DNA of 64,000 nt from Treponema sp. CETP13 (GTDB lineage: Bacteria > Spirochaetota > Spirochaetia > Treponematales > Treponemataceae), in the NCBI GenBank assembly GCA_001885315.1, contig MLPZ01000013.1:1-64000 (forward strand). Reading direction: 5' to 3'. Position numbers and translations under genes: made by a program. The notes beneath the pieces are model-generated. The model had not been told where the DNA came from. It searched no databases and saw only the letters and a list, made by a program, of their open reading frames with translations. Numbering within the stretch: the stretch's first letter is position 1; every line of letters begins with the position of its first letter. Of this stretch, positions 28,683 through 37,255 are shown in pieces.

Positions 28683-29408
28683 TTAAAAGAAAGAGATGCT
28701 ATTGAATGGAAAATATCTACAAACCAGCTTACCAGCAATTCGATTACTTTTAATAGAACCAAAAAAACGAGAATCAATCCCACTTACTCGATTATCACAT
28801 AACAAATAATACTCGTTTTCTCCGAGAACTTTTTTTTCTGTGTTGCCAGGAACTCCAATAGATTTATTCCAATTTTTAGGCGTCTTAGAAATTTTTAAAT
28901 CATATTTTTTTTCTAGAACTTCATACTCTGTAAGATAATGTAATTTACCTTCTGGTTTTATATATAAAATATAATCTTTCATATAAATAGAATCGCCTGG
29001 CATACCAACAATTCTATATAAGCCTTCATTACTAGTTAGCATCGCTGTATTATTATTTGGAGAATGCTGTTCAAAAGTTATAAAAGAACAAAATTTTGTG
29101 CCCAATAATTTTAGTTTACTCACTTTTGAACTTGTTTTTGCGTTTAAAATTATAATATCACCTCTTTTTACAGATGCTGAATTAAAAACACTTGGTCTTT
29201 TTTCTGCTTTTGGTAAAATAAAAACAGCAGAACCTTTTGTTATTTGAGGTTCCATGTCATTTGTTAAAATACGATATGGTTTTATAAAAAAAGAAAAACC
29301 AATTTGAATAATAATAAATAAAATAATTATAGTTAAAAGCAATTTTAATAATAATTTATGAGATCTTTTACGCCGTTGATATGCGTATTCATATTGATTT
29401 TTTACCAT
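28683..29408 (-). CDS. Signal peptidase I family protein lacking the catalytic Ser-Lys pair
   Basis: 241 residues. A basic N-terminus and one transmembrane helix (about 21-45) lead into an S26-type fold. Box B, normally S-M-x-P-T, reads TNDMEPQITKGS, so the nucleophilic Ser just before Met is Asp. Box D, normally K-R-(I/V)-V-G-x-P-G-D, reads LYRIVGMPGDS, so the general-base Lys is Tyr. Box E is kept as CDNRVSGIDSRFFGSI. The fold is clear but peptidase activity as in LepB should be absent. It may be a chaperone or regulator of export; another true LepB would be needed elsewhere in the genome. Confidence 0.8.
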   Translation of the reverse strand: MVKNQYEYAYQRRKRSHKLLLKLLLTIIILFIIIQIGFSFFIKPYRILTNDMEPQITKGSAVFILPKAEKRPSVFNSASVKRGDIIILNAKTSSKVSKLKLLGTKFCSFITFEQHSPNNNTAMLTSNEGLYRIVGMPGDSIYMKDYILYIKPEGKLHYLTEYEVLEKKYDLKISKTPKNWNKSIGVPGNTEKKVLGENEYYLLCDNRVSGIDSRFFGSIKSNRIAGKLVCRYFPFNSISFF

Positions 29409-29439
29409 AATAAAAGAATATCATAAGATAGGGTTTTAA

Positions 29440-29474
29440 CGCAAGATAAGAAAAAATGGATTTCTTATCTTGCG
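29440..29474 (-). terminator. Terminator-like hairpin after the acyl-CoA synthetase gene
   Basis: A 14-bp perfect stem (29440-29453 with 29461-29474; CGCAAGATAAGAAA) with a seven-base loop lies just after the synthetase stop. The T-tract on the minus strand is short (TTAAAA), so efficiency may be moderate. Confidence 0.65.
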
Positions 29475-29479
29475 GCTTT

Positions 29480-31432
29480 TTAAGAAAAAAGACTTTCTAT
29501 TTCTTCATTATAAAGTTTTCTAACTTTATGTCGCATAATTTCTTGTTTACCAGAAAGTTCTTTACCTATTTCAAAACTATTTGGTAATAATTGAAGTCTA
29601 TACACATGTTCACATTTTCTAAAACCATTTTCTACACTTATTTTAGATTCTATTTCTTCTTGAAATAGTAATTTTATTTGTGGATTTTCACACAATTCTT
29701 CATAAAATGTATAATTAATATTATTATCCTTGGCATATTGAATCAATACATCTTTTTGAGGAACAATTAAGGCCCCTAGGAATTTTTTGTCTTGACCTAG
29801 AAGTACAACATTTTCAATAAAATCACTTTCCTGAATAGCTGCTTCTATATCATGAGGTTCAATATTTTCACCTCCTAAAAGAACAATAGTATCTTTTGCA
29901 CGCCCTGTTATCTTTACTTCATTATCCCAAGTCAAAGTTCCAAGATCACCAGTATTTAACCATCCATCTTTATCTATAACTTCAGCTGTTAAATCTGGAC
30001 GTTTGTAGTACCCTTTCATAATTTGGTCCCCACGAGCAAGTAAAAGTCCTTTTTCACCAGGTTTTAAAGGTTTTGAATCAATAATTTTACCATCAACTTC
30101 TTTTACAACTTTCATTTCTGCACTTTTAAGGATATCCCCTACACAACCAGGACGAGGGCATTTATAGCTTCTTACAGATAAAACAGGGGCAGCTTCTGTT
30201 ATTCCATATCCTTCCATCAAGTTAAAACCAATAGCTTGATAGAATTTGTCAATATCTGGTTGTAAAGCTCCCCCACCAGATATTGCACCTCTAATTTTTC
30301 CTCCAAGAGTAGCTTTAATTTTAGAATAAATTAGAACATCTCCAATTTTATGTAAAGGCCAAAGTAAAATAAAAGGAAGAACACCTTTTATAAAATCCCA
30401 ACTACGTAAACGTGGGGTAAAGCGGATTTTTCTACCTCTTACTAAATCTCTATAAAAACTGTATTTTGATCCAACAGCTATAAAGAAATTAAATAATTTT
30501 AAAGTTGTTCCTCCCGTTTTTTTCATTTTTCTAAACACACCTTTGGCTAGAGATTCCCATAAACGAGGTACCCCTATCATCCACTGAGGTTGTATTTGTT
30601 GCATATCGGGTAACATAATTGCTCCAATTGGTTTAGAATAAGCAATCCCACTACGTAAAGTAAAAGCAATATAATCTAAGCAACGTTCAAAACTATGCCA
30701 AACGGGCAATACACTTAACCACATATCACCCGGATTTACGTTCAGATGATGATGAATAATTTCTAATTGTGCTATAAAATTACGGTGTGTAAGCATTACA
30801 CCTTTTGGTTGACCTGTTGTTCCTGAGGTAAAAATAATTGTAGCGAGATCATCCGTTTCAACCAATTCCATACAAGATTCGATTTCACTTTTTTTTGCAC
30901 TGAAAAGCTCTTTGCCTCGTTCCATAAGAGAGTTAAAATCAAACAATTGGATGTTAACTTTAGCAGCTTTTTCTTTAATCTCTGAATTAAATCCCGAAAA
31001 AAGTATTGCTGTTTTCATAAGAGGAATTTCTTCTACTTTTTCTAGAACTTTTTCAAATTGATGAGGTGTCTCGAAAATACCATACGTACATTCTGAAAAA
31101 GAAATTATATATCGTATTTCATTTCCTAAAGAATCATTTCCTCTTGGAACATCACAAGCACCAAGAGAAGCGATACCCATATCAGCTAAAAGCCATTCAC
31201 GCCTATTTTCAGATATAATTGCGACTTTATCGTCTTTTTTAATACCAATTTCTTGAAAAGCCGCAGCAATTTCTATAATATTTTTGTACACTTCTTTAAA
31301 TGAATACTTTATAAAAGTACCATTTGCATCTTTAGCAGCCTGTGCTGTTAAATCCGCAGAATCTTGAGCTCTTAATCTAAAAAGAAGCGGCAAGTTTTTA
31401 GGCAAATCAATTTTTCCAGCCATTTTTTTCAT
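29480..31432 (-). CDS. Long-chain fatty acid-CoA ligase
   Basis: 650 residues, the size of bacterial FadD15/ACSL-type enzymes. Activates fatty acids to acyl-CoA via acyl-AMP at the inner membrane surface. P-loop TIIFTSGTTGQPKGVMLTH (AMP-binding core), GYGITEAAP, then GWLNTGDLGTL and KITGRAKDTIVLLGGENIEP (adenylate-forming hinge). A hydrophobic amphipathic segment around SWDFIKGVLPFILLWPL may anchor it to the membrane. AGGAG lies before the first ATG. Spirochetes of this group depend on host fatty acids, which fits such an enzyme. Confidence 0.92.
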   Translation of the reverse strand: MKKMAGKIDLPKNLPLLFRLRAQDSADLTAQAAKDANGTFIKYSFKEVYKNIIEIAAAFQEIGIKKDDKVAIISENRREWLLADMGIASLGACDVPRGNDSLGNEIRYIISFSECTYGIFETPHQFEKVLEKVEEIPLMKTAILFSGFNSEIKEKAAKVNIQLFDFNSLMERGKELFSAKKSEIESCMELVETDDLATIIFTSGTTGQPKGVMLTHRNFIAQLEIIHHHLNVNPGDMWLSVLPVWHSFERCLDYIAFTLRSGIAYSKPIGAIMLPDMQQIQPQWMIGVPRLWESLAKGVFRKMKKTGGTTLKLFNFFIAVGSKYSFYRDLVRGRKIRFTPRLRSWDFIKGVLPFILLWPLHKIGDVLIYSKIKATLGGKIRGAISGGGALQPDIDKFYQAIGFNLMEGYGITEAAPVLSVRSYKCPRPGCVGDILKSAEMKVVKEVDGKIIDSKPLKPGEKGLLLARGDQIMKGYYKRPDLTAEVIDKDGWLNTGDLGTLTWDNEVKITGRAKDTIVLLGGENIEPHDIEAAIQESDFIENVVLLGQDKKFLGALIVPQKDVLIQYAKDNNINYTFYEELCENPQIKLLFQEEIESKISVENGFRKCEHVYRLQLLPNSFEIGKELSGKQEIMRHKVRKLYNEEIESLFS

Positions 31433-31481
31433 TTTATTTCTCCTGTTAAAGGTATACTCCTATGCATACCCATTTTGGATT

Positions 31482-31504
31482 ATATTGTCTTAAAATGACA
31501 ATAT
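31482..31504. promoter_or_regulatory. Inverted repeat in the acyl-CoA synthetase promoter
   Basis: Perfect eight-base arms ATATTGTC and GACAATAT separated by seven bases. The left arm overlaps the minus-strand TATAAT (31479-31484), and the right arm touches a possible -35 TTGTGA (31509-31504). It looks like an operator for the synthetase gene. The rest of this 189-base divergent gap shows a TTGACA at 31519-31514 (minus) and very A/T-rich sequence before thiI. Confidence 0.45.
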
Positions 31505-31621
31505 CACAATAACTGTCAATTTGCAAGGGTCGTGAATATATATTGTTGTTTTAAACATATCTTAAAAACTCATATATTGCTATATATATTTATTTTTTTA
31601 ATTTTATGATAGTATATCGCT

Positions 31622-32866
31622 ATGAAAACAGTTACTTACCTTGTAAAACTTGGAGAGCTTACTTTAAAAGCTTCAAACATTAAATTATTTGAAAAACGCC
31701 TTGTGCAAAATCTTAAAAAATCACTTTCGTCTAAAAAAGGAATACAAATAACACTTAGAGCTGGCCGTATGTATGTTGATTATCCATCTGAAAATGATAA
31801 AACACTAGCTCCTGCTGTTGAATATTCTCTTAATCATCTCGTTGGGATTTCTGGTTGGGCAAGAACAGAAGTATGTGAAAAAAACATACAATCAATTAGT
31901 CAAACCGTTTTCGAACAAGCGAAAATTGCAAAAGAACATGGAGCTAAAACTTTTAAAATAGAAGCACGCCGAAGCGATAAACAATTTCCTTTACAAAGTT
32001 ATGATATAGCACGGCAAGCTGCAGCTTCTACGTATGATTCGAAATTACTTGATGTAGATGTCCATAATCCTGATGTTACTATTCATGTTGAAGTTCGCGA
32101 AAAATGCTTTGTATATTGTGATAATATTACCGGGCATCGTGGCCTACCAGTTGGATCAAGTGGCAAGGGATTATTGCTTCTTTCTGGTGGGATTGATTCT
32201 CCTGTTGCTGGCTATAAAATGATAGCTCGTGGTATGCGCATAGAAAGTATTTACTTTCATGCCTATCCTTACACTTCAGATGAAGCTAAAAAGAAAGTTG
32301 AAGATTTAGCTGCTTTAATAGCACCGTATGGAGTAGAAACACATCTACACGTAATTCCGTTTACAAAAGTTCAAATGCGTATAAAAGAAATTTGCAGAAC
32401 CTTTAGATGGCCAGATGGTGTTAACAATAATATACAACCTGAGGCTTATTCTACTTTACTATTGCGAATGTGTATGATGGAATGTGCCAATATTCTAGCA
32501 AAACAGATAAAAGTAGATTGTATCATTACTGGTGAAAGCCTCGGACAAGTAGCTAGCCAAACCTGTGAGAACATGGCTGTGACAGAAAGTATGTCTAAGT
32601 ATCCTCTTTTTAGACCCCTTGTTGGGACTGATAAAGAAGATATTATTACTACATCAAAAAAAATTGGCACGTATGAAACCTCTATCTTACCGTACGAAGA
32701 TTGTTGTGTACTCTTTTCACCAAAACACCCTGTATTACGAGCACGTATAAGCGATGCTAAAATGCTATATGATGCTATGGATTGCGAACAGCTCATCAAA
32801 GAGGCTTTTGATGAAAGAGAAATTCTAAAGTTCTCTGCCCATGATTATGTAGCAGAAAACTTTTAA
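31622..32866 (+). CDS. thiI: tRNA 4-thiouridine synthase ThiI
   Basis: 414 residues. N-terminal ferredoxin-like and THUMP domains (about 1-165; EHGAKTFKIEARRSDK) bind tRNA; the PP-loop ATP pyrophosphatase follows with LLLLSGGIDSPVAG (about 184-197). The C-terminal rhodanese domain of E. coli ThiI is absent, as in many bacteria, so it must take sulfur from another donor. No Shine-Dalgarno sequence precedes the ATG. It ends one base before the stop of the convergent outer-membrane-type gene. Confidence 0.93.
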   Translation: MKTVTYLVKLGELTLKASNIKLFEKRLVQNLKKSLSSKKGIQITLRAGRMYVDYPSENDKTLAPAVEYSLNHLVGISGWARTEVCEKNIQSISQTVFEQAKIAKEHGAKTFKIEARRSDKQFPLQSYDIARQAAASTYDSKLLDVDVHNPDVTIHVEVREKCFVYCDNITGHRGLPVGSSGKGLLLLSGGIDSPVAGYKMIARGMRIESIYFHAYPYTSDEAKKKVEDLAALIAPYGVETHLHVIPFTKVQMRIKEICRTFRWPDGVNNNIQPEAYSTLLLRMCMMECANILAKQIKVDCIITGESLGQVASQTCENMAVTESMSKYPLFRPLVGTDKEDIITTSKKIGTYETSILPYEDCCVLFSPKHPVLRARISDAKMLYDAMDCEQLIKEAFDEREILKFSAHDYVAENF

Positions 32867-32867
32867 T

Positions 32868-34760
32868 TTAGTATTGGTATTTTATACTCAGGGTAAGGTA
32901 ATTATTAAAGGTATCATATAATCTACTTACCCAGTCATCTATTGCTTCTTGTACATCATCGGCATCAGCAGTCGATGTAGTCGAAGATGTAGTAGTTGTT
33001 GTCCCATCGGTAGTTGTAGTTGTTGTTGTGGTACCATCGGTAGTCGAAGATGTAGTTGTGGTTGTCCCATCTGTAGTCGATGTAGTAGTAGTTGTAGTTG
33101 TTGTTTGCGTTGTATAGTTTTCATTACTACCAGGGAACATATCACCAGCCTTATCCATACAATTTTTAATATACTCGAATGTATAAGATATAGAAAAGCT
33201 CAATATAGTTGTGTAATTTTTTAATGTTTTTATTGGTATCTTATACGTCGCTTCAGCCCCTGTTTGAAAAGTCGTTTCTATATGTTCTTGTTCTAAAAAT
33301 ATCCAATCATTTATGTAAGCATCTATATATTCACCATTTACATAAGGAGTATTAAAAGCTGAACCATCGGTTGAATACTCTCCCGCTTCTGATTCTAAAT
33401 ATTCGGTAGCTTCTTCTGTACTAATAGATTCATTTACATTCCCGTGTTGCATTAAGCTGACAAAAGGTGTAATTGTTAAATCTTCTACTGGTTCAAATTC
33501 GGCTTTCAATTTTACTCGATAACTGTTAGGTTCTATTTCGGTACTTAGTTGTTCTCCATGAGTTGTAAAGTTTGTATAATTATAATTTGTATAATCGAGA
33601 CTTGAAAAATCTTCATATTCTGTTCCTCTATGGGAATACATATAGGCATTTACAAAGAAAAAATCGAGAGTAACTAACTTGCAAAAAGAGTCATCATTAT
33701 CAAAGGTTACCGAAGGTGTCCATGCCAGTTGTGATTCTAAAGCTGCTGTTATGCGTGTATCAAAATCCAATGTAACAATATCATTCATATTTATATCATC
33801 AATGAGAATCTGGTTATTCCATAAAAGCCCATATAAGGGGCGTATTTGTGCAGTTAATCCCATTTGTATATTATCTTCGTATCCACCAAGACTTTGACCA
33901 ACCATATATGATACAGGTAATGCATACGAAAATTGAAAGCTATCTTCCCATATAACTGTTTCAAAAAAACCTAATTTTAACCAAGTAAAGGGCGCATAAG
34001 ATATTTCGTGCAATGCCATTAATTTTCCAGATCCCGAACTCTCTCCTGTATCATCAGTAGCTGTAAGAGAAAATAAAGATTGCTGAAAAGTAAAATTGCC
34101 AGCATAAATTGTAGCTGTAAGATTACCAGTATGGTATGTGTCAGGGGCAATAACAATGCTTGTATCATAAAACGGACCAAATGAACTTCGAGTAATGCCA
34201 CCTTGTATAGTAAAATGCTCTGTTCCATATGAGAATGCCGAGTTCACATCTATGACAGACTCTAAGAAACCTAAATGTACTATATCTCCACTATCATCAT
34301 AAGGATTTGAGAAAGTAGATGGCAAAATACTATCAAAAGAATCGTTTTGAATAATTGTTCCAATATCATATGAAAAAGCTAACCCTTCAATTATTTCTTT
34401 ATCACCGGAAACCCCAAAGTCTACATTATATATTTCAGTAGTAGTATCAGTTCCTTCAGATTTTTTTGCAGCAAGGGTTCCTACTGCGTATACTTCTATT
34501 CCTTTGCCATTTATCGTGTTTTGCCATTCCAAAGCTTTTTCTTTATCTATCGCTGTTCCATTTTTAATAACACTATTTAATATTTTTTTTACTATTGTTA
34601 AAGGGTACGGTCTCATATCTGGCAAATTTGAAACTAAGCCTTCTGTTTCCCAAACTTGCACATCATCATAGAACTCACTATTAGGATCAGATGACACCTG
34701 TGCTTGTAATGTCCCAAAACATAAAAAGAAAATTACAAAATATAAAATACTCTTTTTCAA
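32868..34760 (-). CDS. Predicted outer-membrane beta-barrel protein with Thr-rich insert
   Basis: 630 residues starting at TTG (34758-34760) with GGAG six bases upstream. Signal peptide ends LQAQ. The body has alternating polar/aromatic strands (FSYALPVSYMVGQSLGGY, GLLWNNQILIDDINM) and ends in an aromatic residue after TLSIKYQY, as in outer-membrane barrels. A conserved N-terminal segment (YDDVQVWETEGLVSNLPD) recalls Wzi/capsule-assembly type proteins, but I cannot confirm a family. A nearly pure Thr/Ser/Asp/Gly stretch of about 45 residues precedes the last strand. Last gene of a unit with two glycosyltransferases. Confidence 0.65.
   Translation of the reverse strand: MKKSILYFVIFFLCFGTLQAQVSSDPNSEFYDDVQVWETEGLVSNLPDMRPYPLTIVKKILNSVIKNGTAIDKEKALEWQNTINGKGIEVYAVGTLAAKKSEGTDTTTEIYNVDFGVSGDKEIIEGLAFSYDIGTIIQNDSFDSILPSTFSNPYDDSGDIVHLGFLESVIDVNSAFSYGTEHFTIQGGITRSSFGPFYDTSIVIAPDTYHTGNLTATIYAGNFTFQQSLFSLTATDDTGESSGSGKLMALHEISYAPFTWLKLGFFETVIWEDSFQFSYALPVSYMVGQSLGGYEDNIQMGLTAQIRPLYGLLWNNQILIDDINMNDIVTLDFDTRITAALESQLAWTPSVTFDNDDSFCKLVTLDFFFVNAYMYSHRGTEYEDFSSLDYTNYNYTNFTTHGEQLSTEIEPNSYRVKLKAEFEPVEDLTITPFVSLMQHGNVNESISTEEATEYLESEAGEYSTDGSAFNTPYVNGEYIDAYINDWIFLEQEHIETTFQTGAEATYKIPIKTLKNYTTILSFSISYTFEYIKNCMDKAGDMFPGSNENYTTQTTTTTTTTSTTDGTTTTTSSTTDGTTTTTTTTDGTTTTTSSTTSTADADDVQEAIDDWVSRLYDTFNNYLTLSIKYQY
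32971..33112. repeat. Imperfect repeat array coding for a Thr-rich stretch
   Basis: Repeated codons for Thr interrupted by TTDGTTTT and SSTTDG units. Sub-repeats of roughly 30 bases (GTTGTCCCATCGGTAGT variants) are visible. The array lies in a predicted extracellular loop or turn before the last barrel strand. Confidence 0.75.
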
Positions 34761-34790
34761 ATAAAACTCCTTTGTTTAAATTTTTATATA

Positions 34791-35924
34791 TTAGTACTTT
34801 AGAATATATTCAGTTATACCTTTAAGATCTGAATGTATATTTAATTTTTGTATATTTTTGCATATTTTGTCATAGTATTTAGGATTTTGTTGCAGTTCAA
34901 TTACTTTTTGGTAAATTTTTTGTGGATTTTTTAAAAACCAACCACACCCATTCTTTTTAACAAATCTCATATTCCCTAATTCTTGACCGTGAATGTATTG
35001 AGAAATAATGTATGGTTTTCCTGATGCCAAAACCTCATGTACAATTGATGCTCCACATTTAGAAATTATACAATCACTATTAGCCATAAGTTCATGCATA
35101 TTATGCACAAATCCTAATATTGTTAAATCAAAATTGGGATAAGCAACTTTTAACAAATTTAATAGATGTTTTAATTCTGTATTGCGTCCACAAACGACTG
35201 TTAGTTTAATATTTCCATTTTTACGTGCAAACAATTCTGTTATTCGTGTTGCGCCACGTAAGCCTTCTCCACCACCAACAATAAGCACCCTAAATTTATT
35301 ATTTTTCTTGTTACTAGAATGAAAAGAAGGCTCTGTTAAACTAGAATGGAAAAGTGGATTTACAGGAAATGGCTGAATTGTATAGTTTTTAATAGCATAT
35401 TTTTTTACATATTGATTTGCTAATTGTTTTGAAAAGAATATGTAACCTGCTTTTTTTGTTAAAAACCAACAAGGATGAGCTGTATAGGGATCTGTTACTG
35501 TATTTATAAGTGAAATTTGCGGATAATACTTTCTAATTACTCGTTCTGCTATAGCAGAAGTAGAAAAATGAAAACTTACTATTTTAGTAATATGATATCT
35601 TTTAATTAACTGTCTTAGATGCTGTACATTCCCAAAAATAGTTAACTGTTTTGTTATATTTAAACAAACAGGATTGCAATTTACATCATAAAAAAGACTA
35701 TATGCCCCTGGCAGCATGGCAATAGTAAAACGGTATCCAGTTTCATAAAATAAAGTTGTAAATTTATGTTTCGGATCAAATCCATGTTCTAAGTATATTT
35801 TGTTATGATTCTCACAAAAGTTTTGACTTTTTTCAATCGCTTTTTTTACTATGTCGGCTATTGCTTTATGTCCATTTCCAGTATTTAAATATAAAAAAAG
35901 AATTTTTTGAGGTTCTTCTACCAT
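34791..35924 (-). CDS. MGDG-synthase/MurG-like (GT28) glycosyltransferase
   Basis: 377 residues. N-terminal FLYLNTGNGHKAIADIV corresponds to the diacylglycerol-binding TGxGH segment of monogalactosyl/processive glucosyl-diacylglycerol synthases; the C-terminal half has VLIVGGGEGLRG and SDCIISKCGASIVHEVLASGKP, the UDP-sugar site of GT28 enzymes. It therefore probably glycosylates a diacylglycerol lipid at the inner membrane. It starts inside the end of the GT4 gene (seven-base overlap) and lies 30 bases before the barrel-protein gene. Confidence 0.82.
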   Translation of the reverse strand: MVEEPQKILFLYLNTGNGHKAIADIVKKAIEKSQNFCENHNKIYLEHGFDPKHKFTTLFYETGYRFTIAMLPGAYSLFYDVNCNPVCLNITKQLTIFGNVQHLRQLIKRYHITKIVSFHFSTSAIAERVIRKYYPQISLINTVTDPYTAHPCWFLTKKAGYIFFSKQLANQYVKKYAIKNYTIQPFPVNPLFHSSLTEPSFHSSNKKNNKFRVLIVGGGEGLRGATRITELFARKNGNIKLTVVCGRNTELKHLLNLLKVAYPNFDLTILGFVHNMHELMANSDCIISKCGASIVHEVLASGKPYIISQYIHGQELGNMRFVKKNGCGWFLKNPQKIYQKVIELQQNPKYYDKICKNIQKLNIHSDLKGITEYILKY

Positions 35925-37159
35925 TTAGTATTCTTTCCTTTCATTTTTTCTACTGCAGATTCATAAATTGCAATCAAACGAGGAGTCATAGATTCAATAG
36001 TCCATTTTTTACCCCATTCTAAAGCTTCTACTTTTTTCTGAAGATAAATATTTTTATCATCAAGCAATAATTCAACTTTTTGAATAAATTCAGAAATAGA
36101 ATCATGCACCATGAATCCTCCATTATCACCTTGCATTACATTTAGAGTTCCTCTTTCTCCTATTGCAACAACAGGAAGTCCAGAAATCATTGCTTCTACA
36201 GTTACTAATCCTTGAGTTTCTGATTTACTTGCAAATGTAAAAACATCTGACAAATGATATATCGCAGGTAAATCTAAACGATTGATATACCCTGTAAATA
36301 CTACATATTTATCAAGCCCTCTTTTTTTACAGTGTTGTTGTAAATCTTCTAAATAAGGACCTGCCCCAACATATAGTAGTACTGTATCGGGCCTTGAAGC
36401 ATGGATTTTTTCTATAACATCTAATAAAAAGTCTAAATTTTTTTCTTTTGCAATTCGTCCAACATATAATAGAATTTTTTTATCTTTTAATTTTGGATAT
36501 TCATCTAAAAGTATGGAACGTATCAATTTTGTCTTTTGCTTATCATTGACAAAAAAATTTTCAGAAATGCCTGTAGGTAATAAGTGAACGAATCGATTAT
36601 CAATCCCATAATCTGAAACAACTTGTTTTATTTCTTCTGTTGGAGCAATAATTTCTGTTGCATATTTTAAATAAAAATGCATATGATCACGCACAAATTT
36701 TTTGCTAATAGTCGAAGGAACAACTGGTAAATAACCTTTAATATAATCTTCCCACATAGTATGAAAAGTAAAAACTAGTCCAATCTTGCGATGACGAGCA
36801 TACATTACACCATAATAACCAATCATTAATTCACTATTAACATGAATGATATCAGGTTTAAATTGATCTAATTTTTTTTTGATATAAAACCATTTATCAA
36901 AGCGTGCTAGACGATCTTCTTTAGAAACAAAAACTCTCATAGATTTAATGCGTAAAACTGGAATGTTATCTTCTAACCGAATGCTATTATCAGTATCAAA
37001 ATCTGATATAGAAGCAATTTTTTTTTCGTCAGGATACTCTGAAGCAACAACTAATACTGTATGTCCTATATTTATTAATTCTTTTGCATATGATGAAACA
37101 GAGATGGAAACTCCATTTATCCTAGGGAAATATGCATCTGTAAATAGTGCTATGTTCAT
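35918..37159 (-). CDS. GT4 glycosyltransferase, alpha-glucosyl-diacylglycerol-synthase-like
   Basis: 413 residues from the ATG of MNIALFTDAYFPRINGV; an in-frame TTG 36 bases upstream coincides with the -35 box and is rejected. GT-B fold with YVGRIAKEKNLDFLLDVI, LYVGAGPYLEDL, VFTGYI, and the E-x7-E site SETQGLVTVEAMISGLPVVA. It most resembles spirochete and mollicute enzymes that make glucosyl-diacylglycerol, the main glycolipid of treponemes; acceptor assignment is inference. First gene of the GT4-GT28-barrel unit, divergent from smpB. Confidence 0.85.
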   Translation of the reverse strand: MNIALFTDAYFPRINGVSISVSSYAKELINIGHTVLVVASEYPDEKKIASISDFDTDNSIRLEDNIPVLRIKSMRVFVSKEDRLARFDKWFYIKKKLDQFKPDIIHVNSELMIGYYGVMYARHRKIGLVFTFHTMWEDYIKGYLPVVPSTISKKFVRDHMHFYLKYATEIIAPTEEIKQVVSDYGIDNRFVHLLPTGISENFFVNDKQKTKLIRSILLDEYPKLKDKKILLYVGRIAKEKNLDFLLDVIEKIHASRPDTVLLYVGAGPYLEDLQQHCKKRGLDKYVVFTGYINRLDLPAIYHLSDVFTFASKSETQGLVTVEAMISGLPVVAIGERGTLNVMQGDNGGFMVHDSISEFIQKVELLLDDKNIYLQKKVEALEWGKKWTIESMTPRLIAIYESAVEKMKGKNTKW

Positions 37160-37166
37160 ATAATCA

Positions 37167-37195
37167 AATATACCTGCAAAATTAGTAAAACTCAA
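37167..37195 (-). promoter_or_regulatory. GT4 promoter, predicted leaderless
   Basis: TTGAGT (37195-37190), 17 bases, TATATT (37172-37167), seven bases, ATG at 37159. No ribosome site. Confidence 0.65.
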
Positions 37196-37220
37196 GTCTG
37201 ATTAATATAGTGACATTATA

Positions 37221-37249
37221 TTGAAATAAGTATAATAATGGCTTATACT
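37221..37249 (+). promoter_or_regulatory. smpB promoter, predicted leaderless
   Basis: TTGAAA (37221-37226), 17 bases, TATACT (37244-37249), six bases, ATG at 37256. No ribosome site. Confidence 0.65.
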
Positions 37250-37255
37250 TAGTGA

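Noticed and set aside
32949-33224. Cys/Ser-rich open frame antisense to the Thr-rich repeat
   Set aside because: It is a by-product of the Thr codon repeats on the opposite strand; no ribosome site or similarity.
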